64,000 nt of DNA. It comes from Niveibacterium microcysteis (GTDB taxonomy: Bacteria > Pseudomonadota > Gammaproteobacteria > Burkholderiales > Rhodocyclaceae). How positions within the stretch are numbered: the stretch's first letter is position 1; the number at the start of each line of letters is the position of its first letter. This document shows positions 1 to 8,714 of the stretch, piece after piece. Where the stretch lies: contig NZ_CP071060.1 of NCBI RefSeq assembly GCF_017161445.1, forward strand, positions 3,038,001 to 3,102,000. The letters are read 5' to 3'. Made by a program: the position numbers and the translations under genes. Under the pieces are notes generated by a model. It did no database searches. It was given only the letters and a program-made list of their open reading frames with translations, and was not told the DNA's origin.

Positions 1-148
1 CGTAGATGTCCGCCGCGTTGAAATCCAGGCCTTCCATCGACTCGGCCAGCGCGGCAATCGCGCCCACCTCGTAGATGCCGCCCAGCGGCCCGCCTCCGGC
101 CAGGGCGATGCCAATCTTGCTGGTCGTCGCGTTGTTATCGGCGTTCAT
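1..148 (-). CDS. Patatin-like phospholipase, N-terminal part (cut by window edge)
   Basis: The first 49 codons of a minus-strand gene are visible; the rest lies outside the window. After a short polar leader the protein reads ALAGGGPLGGIYEVGAIAAL. This matches the glycine-rich oxyanion-hole segment that opens patatin-family lipases, followed by the first helix. The catalytic GxSxG and DG motifs would lie beyond the edge and cannot be checked. The start is the ATG at 148. Patatins hydrolyse acyl esters of phospholipids or neutral lipids. The phasin and fatty acyl reductase next door make a role in storage or membrane lipid turnover plausible, but this is inference. Confidence 0.72.
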   Translation of the reverse strand, partial: MNADNNATTSKIGIALAGGGPLGGIYEVGAIAALAESMEGLDFNAADIY

Positions 149-220
149 GTTGTCCCCTCCGCCTTGTTGCCGCAGCCGATGTGCGCAGGCTTGCTGCGCA
201 AACACGGCTGCAAGCGTGAC

Positions 221-254
221 GAGGCCGTGGCTCCATCCAGGCAGCCACGGCCTC
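221..254 (-). terminator. Perfect 12-bp inverted repeat downstream of the phasin gene
   Basis: GAGGCCGTGGCT at 221-232 pairs perfectly with AGCCACGGCCTC at 243-254 around a 10-base loop. It lies about 80 bases after the phasin stop codon and before the patatin-like gene, so it could end the phasin transcript. No T-run follows on the minus strand, so it may instead be an RNA-stabilising hairpin. Confidence 0.4.
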
Positions 255-334
255 GGCCGGATCCGGCGACGACACTGCCGTCACCGGACTTCCGGCAGGA
301 GCCGCGCCAGCTGCGGCTCCGAAACTGACCCGGA

Positions 335-778
335 TTACTCGGCAGCCTTGGCGGCGGCGCGGCGACGTGCCGGTTTTTCTTCGCCAGCGACTTCAACAGC
401 CTCGGCTTCTTCGGTGAGCTTCTGAACCAGCGCGGTCAGTTCGGCAACCCGCTTGGTCAGCTTGTCGATGTCCTTCTTGGTCGGCACGCCGAGGCTCGAC
501 AGTGCGCGCGAGACGCGCTCTTCGAACACATTCTCGAGCTTGTCCCAAGCGCCGGCCATCTTGCCCGCTGCGTCGGCGATCTTCGCGTCGGCTTCCTTCT
601 TGGTGCGAGCCTGGATGACTTCGCCTTCCTTCACGAGTGCTTCAAATACCTTGTTGCCCTCTTCCTGGGCTTTTGCGAAGGCGCCAAGGCCGGCCAACCA
701 GATCTGGCTGGCGGAATCCTTGATGGTTTGCGCGAGTTGGCTATCAGCACCGGAGAGCGACTTGAGTTTCTTGACCAT
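335..778 (-). CDS. Phasin, PHA granule-associated protein
   Basis: This 147-residue protein resembles PhaI/PhaF-type phasins, which coat polyhydroxyalkanoate granules in the cytoplasm. Residues 1-100 carry an amphipathic helical segment with the typical IWLAGLGAFAKAQEEG stretch. Residues 98-125 form a heptad-like coiled coil, and the end is rich in Lys/Arg/Ala (RRRAAAKAAE), a short version of the histone-like tail of PhaF. The frame is open further upstream, to 811. The ATG at 778 is preferred because AAGGAG lies 6 bases before it. No PHA synthase is in the window. The fatty acyl reductase is divergent across a 336-base gap. Confidence 0.88.
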   Translation of the reverse strand: MVKKLKSLSGADSQLAQTIKDSASQIWLAGLGAFAKAQEEGNKVFEALVKEGEVIQARTKKEADAKIADAAGKMAGAWDKLENVFEERVSRALSSLGVPTKKDIDKLTKRVAELTALVQKLTEEAEAVEVAGEEKPARRRAAAKAAE

Positions 779-1114
779 GGTGAACTCCTTCTGGATCGGT
801 TTGCCTGTCATGCCGCCCCTTGAGTCCGAAGGCTTGTGTTGAGCGGCCAGTTCTTGTTACGGGTTCCAGTGTAGGGAGTCGCTCTAGAGGGCACACACTA
901 ATCCCCTAGGGTGGGCAGTCTAAAAACCGAGCAGCCGATCCGCATAAACAGGGTGTCGCCCCCCGAAAGCGCGGATCAGTTGATCCAGATCCGACAACCA
1001 TGTCCAGACAGTGAAGTCTTGCGCTTGCACCTTCACGCGCCTCGGTTAGCATCACGAAATTCCGGCCCTCGGGGGATGGCCGGCAGAAGAATTCTGAAAA
1101 CAGCGGAGGGAAAC
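779..1114. promoter_or_regulatory. Divergent intergenic region between phasin and fatty acyl reductase, with a dyad at 973-986
   Basis: This 336-base gap must hold promoters for both flanking genes. I see no convincing -35/-10 pair. Two symmetric elements stand out. GGATCA-GT-TGATCC at 973-986 is a perfect 6+6 dyad with further GATCC repeats on both sides. CCCTAGGG near 904-911 is a palindrome. Either could be an operator for a lipid-responsive regulator, but no regulator gene is nearby. The plus-strand frame is open from 911, but only the ATG at 1115 has a ribosome-binding site. Confidence 0.35.
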
Positions 1115-3118
1115 ATGAATTACTTCATCACCGGCGCGACCGGCTTCATCGGACGCCGACTGGTCCGCAAGCTGCTCGAGCGCCCGGAAGGCACGATTTT
1201 CTTCCTCGCACGCAAGGAAGAAGCGGAGCTGATCGAAACCTTGCGTAGCGAATACTGGTCTGCCGGCGGCGACCGGGTCGTGGCGGTCTTCGGTGACCTG
1301 CGCGAAGACGGCCTCGGTGTCACGAAAACCGACCTGCGCAAGCTCAAGAACAAGATCACGCATTTCTTCCACCTCGCCGCGATCTACGACCTGAAGGCAA
1401 GCGCCGAGATCCAGCAGAACGTGAACGTCGAAGGCACCCGCCGCGTCGTGCAATTCGCCGAGGCGCTCGGCGCCAAGCACTTTCACCTGTTCAGCTCGAT
1501 CGCCTCCGCGGGGATGTTCGAGGGGCTCTTCCGCGAAGACATGTTCGAAGAGGCCGAGGGGCTCGATCACCCCTACTTCTCGACCAAGCACGAGTCCGAG
1601 CGCATCGTGCGCGAGGAATGCAAGGTGCCGTTCCGTATCTACCGCCCGGGCATCGTGGTGGGCGATTCGCGCACCGGCGAAATGGACAAGATCGACGGCC
1701 CGTACTACTTCTTCAAGCTGATCCAGCGCCTGCGCAACCTGCTGCCGCCCTGGATGCCAGCGGTCGGGCTCGAAGGTGGCCGTATCAACATCGTGCCGGT
1801 GAACTTCATCGTCGACGCGGTGGATCACATTTCCCACGCCAAGGGTGAGGACGGCAAGTGCTTCCACCTTGTCGACCCGACGCCCTACCGCGTTGGCGAC
1901 ATCCTCAACATCTTCGCGCGTGCGGGCCATGCGCCACAGATGTCAATCCGCATCAACGCGGCGCTGTTCTATTTCATCCCGAAGGGCATCCGCAAGGCGA
2001 TCCTGTCGCTCACGCCGGTCAAGCGCGTGATCAACGCCGTGATGAAGGATCTCGGCCTGCCCGACGAGGTATTCACCTTCGTCAATTACCCGACCCGCTT
2101 CGACGCGCGTGAAACGCAGCGCGTACTGCGCGGCAGCGGCATCGAAGTGCCGCGCCTCGAAGATTACGCATGGCGTCTGTGGGATTACTGGGAGCGCCAC
2201 CTCGACCCGGATCTGTTCGTCGACCGCACGCTGCGCGGCAATGTGAAGAACAAGGTTGTGCTGGTCACCGGCGGCTCGTCCGGCATCGGCAAAGCCACCG
2301 CCTACAAGCTTGCAGAAGCCGGCGCGACCACCGCGATCTGCGGTCGTGATGTCGAGAAACTGGAAGAAACCCGCAAGGAATTCCAGGCAGCCGGGCTCAC
2401 CGTGCACACCTACCAGGCGGACGTGTCCGACGAGAAGTCCTGTGCCGATCTCGTCGCCGCGCTGAACGAGCAATTCGGCGGCGTCGACATCCTGGTCAAC
2501 AACGCGGGCCGTTCGATCCGCCGCGCGATCGAGAACAGCTTCGATCGCTTCCATGACTTCGAACGTACGATGCAGACCAACTACTTCGGTGCGCTGCGGA
2601 TCACGATGGGCGTGCTGCCGAAGATGATCGAAAAACGCCGTGGCCACGTGATCAACATCTCTTCGATCGGCGTGCTGACGAATGCGCCGCGCTTCTCGGC
2701 CTACGTGGCGTCGAAGTCGGCACTCGATTCATGGACGCGCTGCGCAGCATCGGAATTCGCCGACCGCGGCATCGAGTTCACCACGATCAACATGCCGCTG
2801 GTGCGCACGCCGATGATTGCGCCGACCGAGATGTACAAGGACGTGCCGACGCTGGCACCGGAAGACGCCGCGGATCTCGTGGTCGAGGCGATCATCCACA
2901 AGCCGGTCCGCATCGCGACACGACTCGGAATCTTCGGTCAGGTGATCCACGCGCTGCTGCCCAAGGCCGCGCAGGCGATCATGAACACCACCTTCCGCAT
3001 GTTCCCGGACTCCACCGCCGCGCAGGGTGGTACCGGTAGCGGCGAGAAGAAGTCGCTCTCAAGCCCGACGGCAGATCAGGTCGCGTTCAGCCAGTTGATG
3101 CGCGGCATCCACTTCTGA
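1115..3118 (+). CDS. Alcohol-forming fatty acyl-CoA reductase (Maqu_2220-type, two SDR domains)
   Basis: The 667-residue protein has two Rossmann short-chain dehydrogenase domains. The N-terminal one begins TGATGFIG (residues 6-13) and has a YFSTK catalytic pair. It contains KVPFRIYRPG and DGPYYFFKLIQ segments that I recognise from the Marinobacter aquaeolei reductase Maqu_2220. The C-terminal domain (from about residue 380, TGGSSGIG) carries NNAGRSIRRAIENSFDRFHD and the YVASK active site, as in Acinetobacter Acr1. The ending QLMRGIHF also matches the family. Such enzymes reduce fatty acyl-CoA through the aldehyde to the fatty alcohol with NADPH, feeding wax ester synthesis. The start ATG follows GGAGGG by 4 bases. 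A perfect terminator follows the stop. Confidence 0.9.
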   Translation: MNYFITGATGFIGRRLVRKLLERPEGTIFFLARKEEAELIETLRSEYWSAGGDRVVAVFGDLREDGLGVTKTDLRKLKNKITHFFHLAAIYDLKASAEIQQNVNVEGTRRVVQFAEALGAKHFHLFSSIASAGMFEGLFREDMFEEAEGLDHPYFSTKHESERIVREECKVPFRIYRPGIVVGDSRTGEMDKIDGPYYFFKLIQRLRNLLPPWMPAVGLEGGRINIVPVNFIVDAVDHISHAKGEDGKCFHLVDPTPYRVGDILNIFARAGHAPQMSIRINAALFYFIPKGIRKAILSLTPVKRVINAVMKDLGLPDEVFTFVNYPTRFDARETQRVLRGSGIEVPRLEDYAWRLWDYWERHLDPDLFVDRTLRGNVKNKVVLVTGGSSGIGKATAYKLAEAGATTAICGRDVEKLEETRKEFQAAGLTVHTYQADVSDEKSCADLVAALNEQFGGVDILVNNAGRSIRRAIENSFDRFHDFERTMQTNYFGALRITMGVLPKMIEKRRGHVINISSIGVLTNAPRFSAYVASKSALDSWTRCAASEFADRGIEFTTINMPLVRTPMIAPTEMYKDVPTLAPEDAADLVVEAIIHKPVRIATRLGIFGQVIHALLPKAAQAIMNTTFRMFPDSTAAQGGTGSGEKKSLSSPTADQVAFSQLMRGIHF

Positions 3119-3135
3119 TTGCCTCGCCTCAAGCT

Positions 3136-3170
3136 AAAACGGCCACCGATAGGTGGCCGTTTTGCTTTTT
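3136..3170. terminator. Bidirectional rho-independent terminator
   Basis: AAAACGGCCACC (3136-3147), loop GATA, then GGTGGCCGTTTT (3152-3163) followed by GCTTTTT. The stem is perfect and flanked by A-run and T-run, so it can serve the reductase gene on the plus strand and the converging hydrolase gene on the minus strand. Confidence 0.9.
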
Positions 3171-3184
3171 AGGACCGGGGCGGA

Positions 3185-4087
3185 TCAAACCCCCGCCAGC
3201 TCCCGCAGCACATGATTAATTACCCGGCGCGAATAGGTCATGTGGATATGCCCCACGCCGGCCATCGCGACGTTGCGCGAGCCTGTCACACCGCAAGGAC
3301 CTTGCGGCATGATGAAGTTGTCGTGCGCGCTGTAGATCGATACCAACGGCACCGGAATCGATTTGGGTAACTCACGCAGAAAATCGCTGCCCGGCTGCAT
3401 CTCCCTCGCGCACTCACCAAATCCAAGCCGTGCGATCTCCGTACCGTGATGCGGCGTGCCCAGCGTGATCACCGCCCGCACCGCGCCATCGCCAAAGCGC
3501 GCAACGTAGTGCCGCGCAACAAGGCCACCCATCGAATGGCCGACCAGGATGACACGCTCGGCACCCGACTCCAGCAATACCTCATCGATACGGCGCGCGA
3601 GCTGCTTTGCAAAACTGCTGATGCTCGCCCCGGAGGGTTCCAGATTCACGGTCACCACCGGCCAGCCCGCCCGCCGCAAGGCCGCATGCAACCGGACCCA
3701 GGTGCCACGGTTGCAGCGGTAGCCGTGGATCAGAACGATCGGCGTACGCCCCAGCCTGCGGCCTTCGATGCGATCGCGCGGAATCCACCTGCGCTCGAAC
3801 GGCATGAAAACGACGGACATCAGCACGAAGGCGGCAAACTCCTTGAACACCAGTTTCACGCTTGCCAGCGGCCCCAGCCGTAGGCCCTCCGGAGGTGCCG
3901 CCCCCCATACGATCGAACAGATGAACGTGACGCCAATGATCAGAGCGCGCACGGCCAGCATGCCGCCGAGCAGGAGCGCCGGAACGCTCGAGTAGCCCCA
4001 TCCCCAGAACGACATGCCATAGACCGCAATGCCAAGCCAGATCAGGACTTCAATCATCAGCGCAAAACGAAGCTGCAACGCGATCAT
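3185..4087 (-). CDS. Alpha/beta hydrolase (lipase-like), membrane-anchored
   Basis: The 300-residue protein starts with about 100 residues holding several hydrophobic helices (for example MIEVLIWLGIAVYGMSFWGW). A hydrolase domain follows: IVLIHGYRCNRGTW is the oxyanion-hole strand, VILVGHSMGG the nucleophile elbow with the catalytic Ser, and VGHIHMTY near the end holds the likely catalytic His. ITLGTPHHGTEIARLG is typical of triacylglycerol lipases and PGAP1-like esterases. The substrate is unknown. It converges on the acyl reductase gene and is divergent from the FFLEELY gene. The N-terminal helices suggest that it sits at the inner membrane. Confidence 0.8.
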   Translation of the reverse strand: MIALQLRFALMIEVLIWLGIAVYGMSFWGWGYSSVPALLLGGMLAVRALIIGVTFICSIVWGAAPPEGLRLGPLASVKLVFKEFAAFVLMSVVFMPFERRWIPRDRIEGRRLGRTPIVLIHGYRCNRGTWVRLHAALRRAGWPVVTVNLEPSGASISSFAKQLARRIDEVLLESGAERVILVGHSMGGLVARHYVARFGDGAVRAVITLGTPHHGTEIARLGFGECAREMQPGSDFLRELPKSIPVPLVSIYSAHDNFIMPQGPCGVTGSRNVAMAGVGHIHMTYSRRVINHVLRELAGV

Positions 4088-4199
4088 TCGGGCAAAACCC
4101 CAAGAGGCACGAGAACACCTGCATGGTACCTCCCCCGAGCGCTAGTCGATTAGGGCCGCCGCCCTACTGCAGTCAGACGCCATTGCTATCATTCAAGCC

Positions 4200-4913
4200 A
4201 TGGACGGCGACAAACACGACATTTCCGAACGCCTTATCCTGCACATGACCGCCGCCAGCGCGCTGCGCGCGCGCGAACGCGACGACGACGCGTGGCGGCG
4301 CGACCGGCACGCACTGCGCGCATGGCAGGCTGACCGGCTTGCGCACACCCATGCCGACTTGCTGGCGAGTGAGCGCTACCGCCCTGCGGCCGAGTTCTTC
4401 CTGAACGAACTGTATGGGCCGAAGGACTTCGCGGAACGTGATGCCGCGCTTGCGCGGGTGCAGCCGATGCTGTCGCGCTTCCTGCCCCGCTCCGCACTCG
4501 AAACGATCTGCAGCGCGGTTGAACTCGACGCCCTATCGGAAACGCTCGATGCGGCGATGGTTGATGCCTTGCGCGACGGTGCCGCGGACACCCCGATCGA
4601 CGATGCCCGCTACGCGGCCGCCTACCGGCAAGTAGGGCGCCGCGCCGATCGCGACCGGCAGATCGCCTTGATTCGGCATGTTGGTGAGGCGCTCGACGAG
4701 CTGACGCATCACCCCATGATCCGCGGCATGCTGCGCTTGATGGGCGCGCCGGCTCGCGCAGTGGGTCTTGGCGCCCTGCATACCTTCCTCGTGCGCGGTT
4801 TTGAGGCCTTTGCCCACATGGAGGGTGCCGGCCAGTTTCTCGACAGCATCATCGAGCGCGAGCAAGCGCTATCGGACCAAATCTTCGAGGCCACAACAAA
4901 CGCGAGGCGGTAA
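4200..4913 (+). CDS. FFLEELY-motif protein, function unknown
   Basis: This is a 237-residue, mostly helical soluble protein rich in Arg, Ala and Asp. Residues 62-72 read FFLNELYGPKD, a variant of the FFLEELY signature that names a conserved proteobacterial family without a known role. No signal peptide, membrane helix or catalytic motif is visible. The ATG at 4200 opens a frame that fills the space between the divergent hydrolase and a terminator, so it is probably monocistronic. Confidence 0.75.
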   Translation: MDGDKHDISERLILHMTAASALRARERDDDAWRRDRHALRAWQADRLAHTHADLLASERYRPAAEFFLNELYGPKDFAERDAALARVQPMLSRFLPRSALETICSAVELDALSETLDAAMVDALRDGAADTPIDDARYAAAYRQVGRRADRDRQIALIRHVGEALDELTHHPMIRGMLRLMGAPARAVGLGALHTFLVRGFEAFAHMEGAGQFLDSIIEREQALSDQIFEATTNARR

Positions 4914-4917
4914 ACGC

Positions 4918-4944
4918 AAACACCCCGCCGCAGCGGGGTGTTTT
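4918..4944. terminator. Bidirectional rho-independent terminator
   Basis: AAACACCCCGC (4918-4928), loop CGCA, GCGGGGTGTTTT (4933-4944). It is a perfect stem between the convergent FFLEELY gene and the thiolase gene, with T-runs in both directions. Confidence 0.92.
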
Positions 4945-4958
4945 GATGAAGCGAAATA

Positions 4959-6143
4959 TCAAAGCCGCTCGATCACGCCAGCAATGCCCTGACCACCGCC
5001 GATACACATCGTGATCAAACCGTATCGCTTGCCAGTCCGAATCAGTTCGTAGATTGCCTTGACGGTCAGGATTGCCCCGGTCGCCCCGATCGGGTGCCCC
5101 AAGGCTACCGCGCCACCGTTCACGTTGACCTTGGCCGGGTCGAGCCCGAGCCCACGCGTCACACATAGCGCCTGCGCGGCAAAGGCCTCGTTGGACTCGA
5201 CTACATCCAGATCAGCCGCGGACAAGCCGGCGCGCTTGAGCGCGAGTTCAACCGCCGGAATCGGGCCGGTGCCCATCAACGCCGGATCGACACCGGCGTG
5301 ACCATACGACACGAGTCGCGCGAGCGGCTTCAGGCCGGCACGCGCAGCCGCCTCGGCCTCCATCATCACCAGCGCCGCGGCGCCGTCGTTGATGCCAGAC
5401 GCGTTGCCGGCGGTCACCGAGCCATCTTTCTTGAACACCGCCTTCAGCTTGGCCAAGCCTTCAAGCGTGACGTCACGGCGGAAATGCTCGTCCGTATCGA
5501 AGAACGTTGAGCCTTTCTTGGAGACCAGTTCAATCGGCAGGATCTGGTCGCGGAAGTGACCCGCGTCGGTCGCGGCGGCGGCGCGACGATGCGACTCGAC
5601 GGCAAATGCGTCTTGATCCTCGCGCGAGATGCCGAATTTCTCGGCAACGTTCTCCGCGGTAATACCCATGTGGGTTGCCTCGAAGGGGTCCGTCAGCGCC
5701 CCGACCATCATGTCGAGCACCTTGGCGTCGCCCATCCGAGCGCCCCAGCGGGCAGCCGGCATCAGGTAGCCGCCGCGGCTCATCACCTCAGCACCACCGG
5801 CGATCGCGACATCGCAGTCGCCAAGCTGGATGGCGTTTGCTGCGCTGACCACCGCCTGGAAGCCGGAACCGCAAAGGCGGTTGAGCGTGAGCGACACGCT
5901 TTCCTTCGGGACGCCACCGTTGATCGTGGCAACACGCGACAGGTACATGTCCTTTGGCTCGGTATGCACAACGTTGCCGAACACCACATGCCCCACCAGT
6001 GCCGGGTCGACCTTGGCGCGGGCAATTGCCTCGCGCAGCACCCGCGCCGCGAGCTCAGTCGGCGCGAAATCCTTCAGCGTGCCGCCGTAGGTTCCGATTG
6101 GCGTGCGTACGCCACTGACGAATACAACTTCCCGCTTCCCCAT
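4959..6143 (-). CDS. Acetyl-CoA C-acyltransferase (thiolase)
   Basis: At 394 residues this is a full-length thiolase of the acetyl-CoA acetyltransferase type. Catalytic residues are in place: Cys91 in NRLCGSGFQ, His350 in GHPIGATGA and Cys380 in MCIGGGQG. The enzyme condenses two acetyl-CoA (or acetyl- with propionyl-CoA, as BktB does) to a 3-ketoacyl-CoA, or runs in reverse in beta-oxidation. The nearby phasin favours a role in PHA precursor supply, but no PhaB or PhaC is here, so degradation is equally possible. The ATG at 6143 follows a GGGGGGA ribosome-binding site. A terminator lies just past the stop. Confidence 0.93.
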   Translation of the reverse strand: MGKREVVFVSGVRTPIGTYGGTLKDFAPTELAARVLREAIARAKVDPALVGHVVFGNVVHTEPKDMYLSRVATINGGVPKESVSLTLNRLCGSGFQAVVSAANAIQLGDCDVAIAGGAEVMSRGGYLMPAARWGARMGDAKVLDMMVGALTDPFEATHMGITAENVAEKFGISREDQDAFAVESHRRAAAATDAGHFRDQILPIELVSKKGSTFFDTDEHFRRDVTLEGLAKLKAVFKKDGSVTAGNASGINDGAAALVMMEAEAAARAGLKPLARLVSYGHAGVDPALMGTGPIPAVELALKRAGLSAADLDVVESNEAFAAQALCVTRGLGLDPAKVNVNGGAVALGHPIGATGAILTVKAIYELIRTGKRYGLITMCIGGGQGIAGVIERL

Positions 6144-6170
6144 TTCGATTTCCCCCCGGAAATGAACGCT

Positions 6171-7097
6171 TCAACCCCCAGCCCAGCCGGCAATCCCGAC
6201 CAGCAGGATCACGACCAGGAACAGAACCAGTGTGCGCCGAATCAGGCCAACGGCGCTGTACATGAAATCCACATCCGCATCGTCGCCGGTGCCCAGCTCC
6301 GGCCGTTCGACGACTTCCCCCGCGTTGTGGATCGGGTTGCCAAGCCGAACACCAATGGCGCCGGCTCCGGCGGCCAGCAGCACGCCTTCGACCTTGTCGT
6401 GCCAGAGCGCGGCCTGCGTGCGCCAGCAATAGATCGCGTCTTCGAAATCCCCCATGATCGAAAACGCCACGGCGGTAATCCGCGCGGGCAGCCAGTCGAT
6501 CAGTTCAAAGGCGCGGCGAGCAAAGCGACCGAACTCAGTAAAACCCGGCTCGCGTCCCTCGGCCCACAAGTAAGCGAAGCGCTCGGACAACCGATACAGC
6601 ACCACCCCACTCGGCCCCGGGAACAGCAGGAACATCGGGAACAGCGCGAACACCTGACGGTGGCCCACGATCAAACCTTTTTCGATCGCCAGCCGGGCAA
6701 CCTCGGAGGGCGGCGTCCGGTCGTGGCGACCGCCGCGCCAATCAGCCAGCAGGCTGCGGGCGCGCTCGGTGTCCTGCGCACGCAGGGAGGCGTGGATTCG
6801 CCCGTAGAAGTGGCTGTGCTGGCGATACCCCATGCCGAAATACAGCACGACCACGTTGAACACGATCGCTGCGATCGGCTGGACAAAGAACAGCGCAGCG
6901 TAGATCAGCGCCGTGGCAACGCTCGGCACCAGCACGGCAATGCACCACGCAATCGTGCCGTGGCGCGCCTGGCCATCGTTGAGGCGGTCTTCAAGCAGAT
7001 GTGCGAGCGCCTCGACCGGCTCCTCGACGAAACGACGCCAAGGCAAGGGGCGGAGCTGTTCGAGCAGGATGGCAACAAGGAGCGAAAGCAGCGTCAT
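6171..7097 (-). CDS. CobD/CbiB-family membrane protein
   Basis: This 308-residue integral membrane protein has hydrophobic segments near residues 1-15, 50-90, 150-170, 200-220 and 285-307. It resembles CobD/CbiB-family proteins, which include adenosylcobinamide-phosphate synthase and AmpE-like relatives, with motifs such as YRLSERFAYLW and RITAVAFSIMGDFEDAI. No other cobalamin gene is nearby, so a cobalamin role is not assured. The frame extends to 7169, but the N-terminal 24 codons are not protein-like. The ATG at 7097 starts a hydrophobic helix directly, which fits the family. The stop is 27 bases before the thiolase start, so the two may share a transcript. Confidence 0.75.
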   Translation of the reverse strand: MTLLSLLVAILLEQLRPLPWRRFVEEPVEALAHLLEDRLNDGQARHGTIAWCIAVLVPSVATALIYAALFFVQPIAAIVFNVVVLYFGMGYRQHSHFYGRIHASLRAQDTERARSLLADWRGGRHDRTPPSEVARLAIEKGLIVGHRQVFALFPMFLLFPGPSGVVLYRLSERFAYLWAEGREPGFTEFGRFARRAFELIDWLPARITAVAFSIMGDFEDAIYCWRTQAALWHDKVEGVLLAAGAGAIGVRLGNPIHNAGEVVERPELGTGDDADVDFMYSAVGLIRRTLVLFLVVILLVGIAGWAGG

Positions 7098-7236
7098 GTG
7101 GGGTATTCGAGCGCGGTTGAGCCCGCATTCGTGCGGACTTCTTAGTGCACCGCAAGATACCACATCCACCCGACCCGATTGACGTCAAAGCCTTGCCTGA
7201 CGCGGCTCGGCAACAATCTGCCATGGCAGAGCCCGA

Positions 7237-7845
7237 TCAGCCTTCAAGCACCTCGACAAGGTTTCGGATGATGCCCGCCGTCGCGCCCCAGATGTAGTAA
7301 TCGCCCCAGGGCATCGCCCAGTACTGCCGCATGCGGCCGCGCCAGAAGATCTCATGGCGTTGGTGATTACTGCGGTCGAGAAAGAAGCCGAGTGGCACCT
7401 CGAAAACCTCAGCCACTTCGAACGGATCAGGTGCAAGCGTGAGCGGCGGCTTGATGGCGCCAACCAAGGGCGTGATACGGAAGCCTGTGCTGGTATCAAA
7501 CTCCGGGAGTTCGCCGATCAGTTCGATTACATCCGGCTGCAAGCCCGTCTCTTCGGCGGTTTCGCGCAAAGCGGCCTCGCTTGGCGAAGCATCGCTGGCC
7601 TCGATCCGTCCGCCGGGGAAGCTGATCTGCCCCGGATGATGATGTAGATGTGCCGTCCGACGGGTCAGAAGCACCTGCAGGCCGTATTCCCGCTGCACCA
7701 GCGGCACCAGCACGGCCGCCGCCATCAACTGTGTATCGACGGCAGCGGGCGCAACCAGCGGCCGCGCGGCAGCCAGCCGCGCCCGGATCAGATCGATATC
7801 ACCACGCAAATCCCGGCCCGCTTGGTCGCCAACACCTCGCCCCAT
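7237..7845 (-). CDS. CoA pyrophosphatase (Nudix hydrolase, NudL/YeaB-like)
   Basis: A 202-residue Nudix protein. The Nudix box runs from GGRIEASD to REtAEETGLQPD with the metal-binding REx2EE core. A preceding LLTRRTAHLHHHPGQISFPG is typical of the CoA-diphosphate hydrolases that split CoA into phosphopantetheine and 3',5'-ADP. HHPGQISFPGG is the hallmark of this subgroup. The frame begins with a TTG at 7851. The ATG at 7845 is taken, although no clear ribosome-binding site precedes it. Confidence 0.85.
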   Translation of the reverse strand: MGRGVGDQAGRDLRGDIDLIRARLAAARPLVAPAAVDTQLMAAAVLVPLVQREYGLQVLLTRRTAHLHHHPGQISFPGGRIEASDASPSEAALRETAEETGLQPDVIELIGELPEFDTSTGFRITPLVGAIKPPLTLAPDPFEVAEVFEVPLGFFLDRSNHQRHEIFWRGRMRQYWAMPWGDYYIWGATAGIIRNLVEVLEG

Positions 7846-7863
7846 ACGCAAGCCGGGTGTCGT

Positions 7864-8058
7864 TCAGGCGTAGGTATTGACGAGCGCTCCGGGCTGCCCG
7901 GGCGCCGCCGCCGGCGGTTGCGGCAGGGCCTGCACCAGTTGCAGCGCTGACTGCCCCTGCATTTCCATGCTCTTCTTCAAAACCGCGATCTGCGCGGCCC
8001 CCTTGACGGTGCCCATCGCCTGATCCGACACCGTTGCTGCAATCGCTGCTGTATCCAT
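7864..8058 (-). CDS. YjfB-like small protein (putative motility family)
   Basis: A 64-residue protein that begins MDTAAIAATVSDQ, has a helical middle with VLKKSMEMQGQSALQLVQAL, and ends in a Pro/Ala/Gly tail. Length and pattern match the YjfB family, annotated as putative motility proteins on weak grounds. The ATG at 8058 has a strong AGGAGG-type site about 5 bases upstream, which rules out the longer frame. No flagellar genes are in the window. Confidence 0.7.
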   Translation of the reverse strand: MDTAAIAATVSDQAMGTVKGAAQIAVLKKSMEMQGQSALQLVQALPQPPAAAPGQPGALVNTYA

Positions 8059-8144
8059 TTCCTGCCTCCTGCCGGGGCGTAAAAGCCCATGCATGCTTTA
8101 ACGGCAGCAGCGACCGAAGCTTGAACCTGCGTGCGGGAACCCTA

Positions 8145-8630
8145 TCACTCGCGGAAGTTGCCGAACTGCAGCGGGAAATCGGTGACCGACTTCTTCAGCA
8201 TGGCAATCGTCTCCTGCAGCACGTCGCGCTTGGCACCGCTCACGCGCACCGTGTCGCCCTGGATGCTGCCCTGAACCTTGAGCTTGCTGTCCTTGATCAG
8301 GCGGACGATGCGCTTGGCAAGATCCGAGTCAATGCCCGCCTTGACGGTAACGGCGCGTTTGACCTTGTTGCCGCTGATCTTCTCGATCTCGCCCTCTTCC
8401 ATGCAGCGCACATCCACGCCGCGTTTGGCGAACTTGCCAACCACGATGTCCCACACCTGCGAGAGCTGGAAATCGTTGTCGGCGAACAGTGTCATCGCCT
8501 TGTCGTTGAGTTCGACACGCGCGTCCGAACCCTTGAAGTCAAAGCGGTTGGTAATTTCCTTGTTGGCCTGGTCGATCGCGTTGCGCACTTCAACCCAGTT
8601 GACCTCGTTCATGACGTCGAAGGACGGCAT
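8145..8630 (-). CDS. yajQ: YajQ-family nucleotide-binding protein
   Basis: The 161-residue protein begins [20 protein letters not shown] and matches YajQ along its full length, with [14 protein letters not shown] and the ending [12 protein letters not shown]. YajQ proteins bind nucleotides. In Xanthomonas a homologue binds cyclic di-GMP and affects transcription. The ATG at 8630 is supported by family length and by an AGGA a few bases upstream. murB starts divergently 84 bases away, and two diguanylate cyclases follow murB, which places several c-di-GMP-related genes together. Confidence 0.94.
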   Translation of the reverse strand: MPSFDVMNEVNWVEVRNAIDQANKEITNRFDFKGSDARVELNDKAMTLFADNDFQLSQVWDIVVGKFAKRGVDVRCMEEGEIEKISGNKVKRAVTVKAGIDSDLAKRIVRLIKDSKLKVQGSIQGDTVRVSGAKRDVLQETIAMLKKSVTDFPLQFGNFRE

Positions 8631-8714
8631 ATTCCTGTCGCTCCAAAACACTGCGGAAAGCCGGAGATTATACGGCGCAGCCCTATAATCGGCGTTTTTC
8701 CGCCGCTGCCCACA

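Noticed and set aside
5556..7145. 529-residue plus-strand open frame over the thiolase and CobD-like genes
   Set aside because: Covers two well-identified minus-strand genes and their gap; no protein-like features.
8034..8714. 227-codon upstream extension of the murB frame
   Set aside because: It overlaps yajQ on the other strand, and MurB proteins begin at the equivalent of the ATG at 8715.
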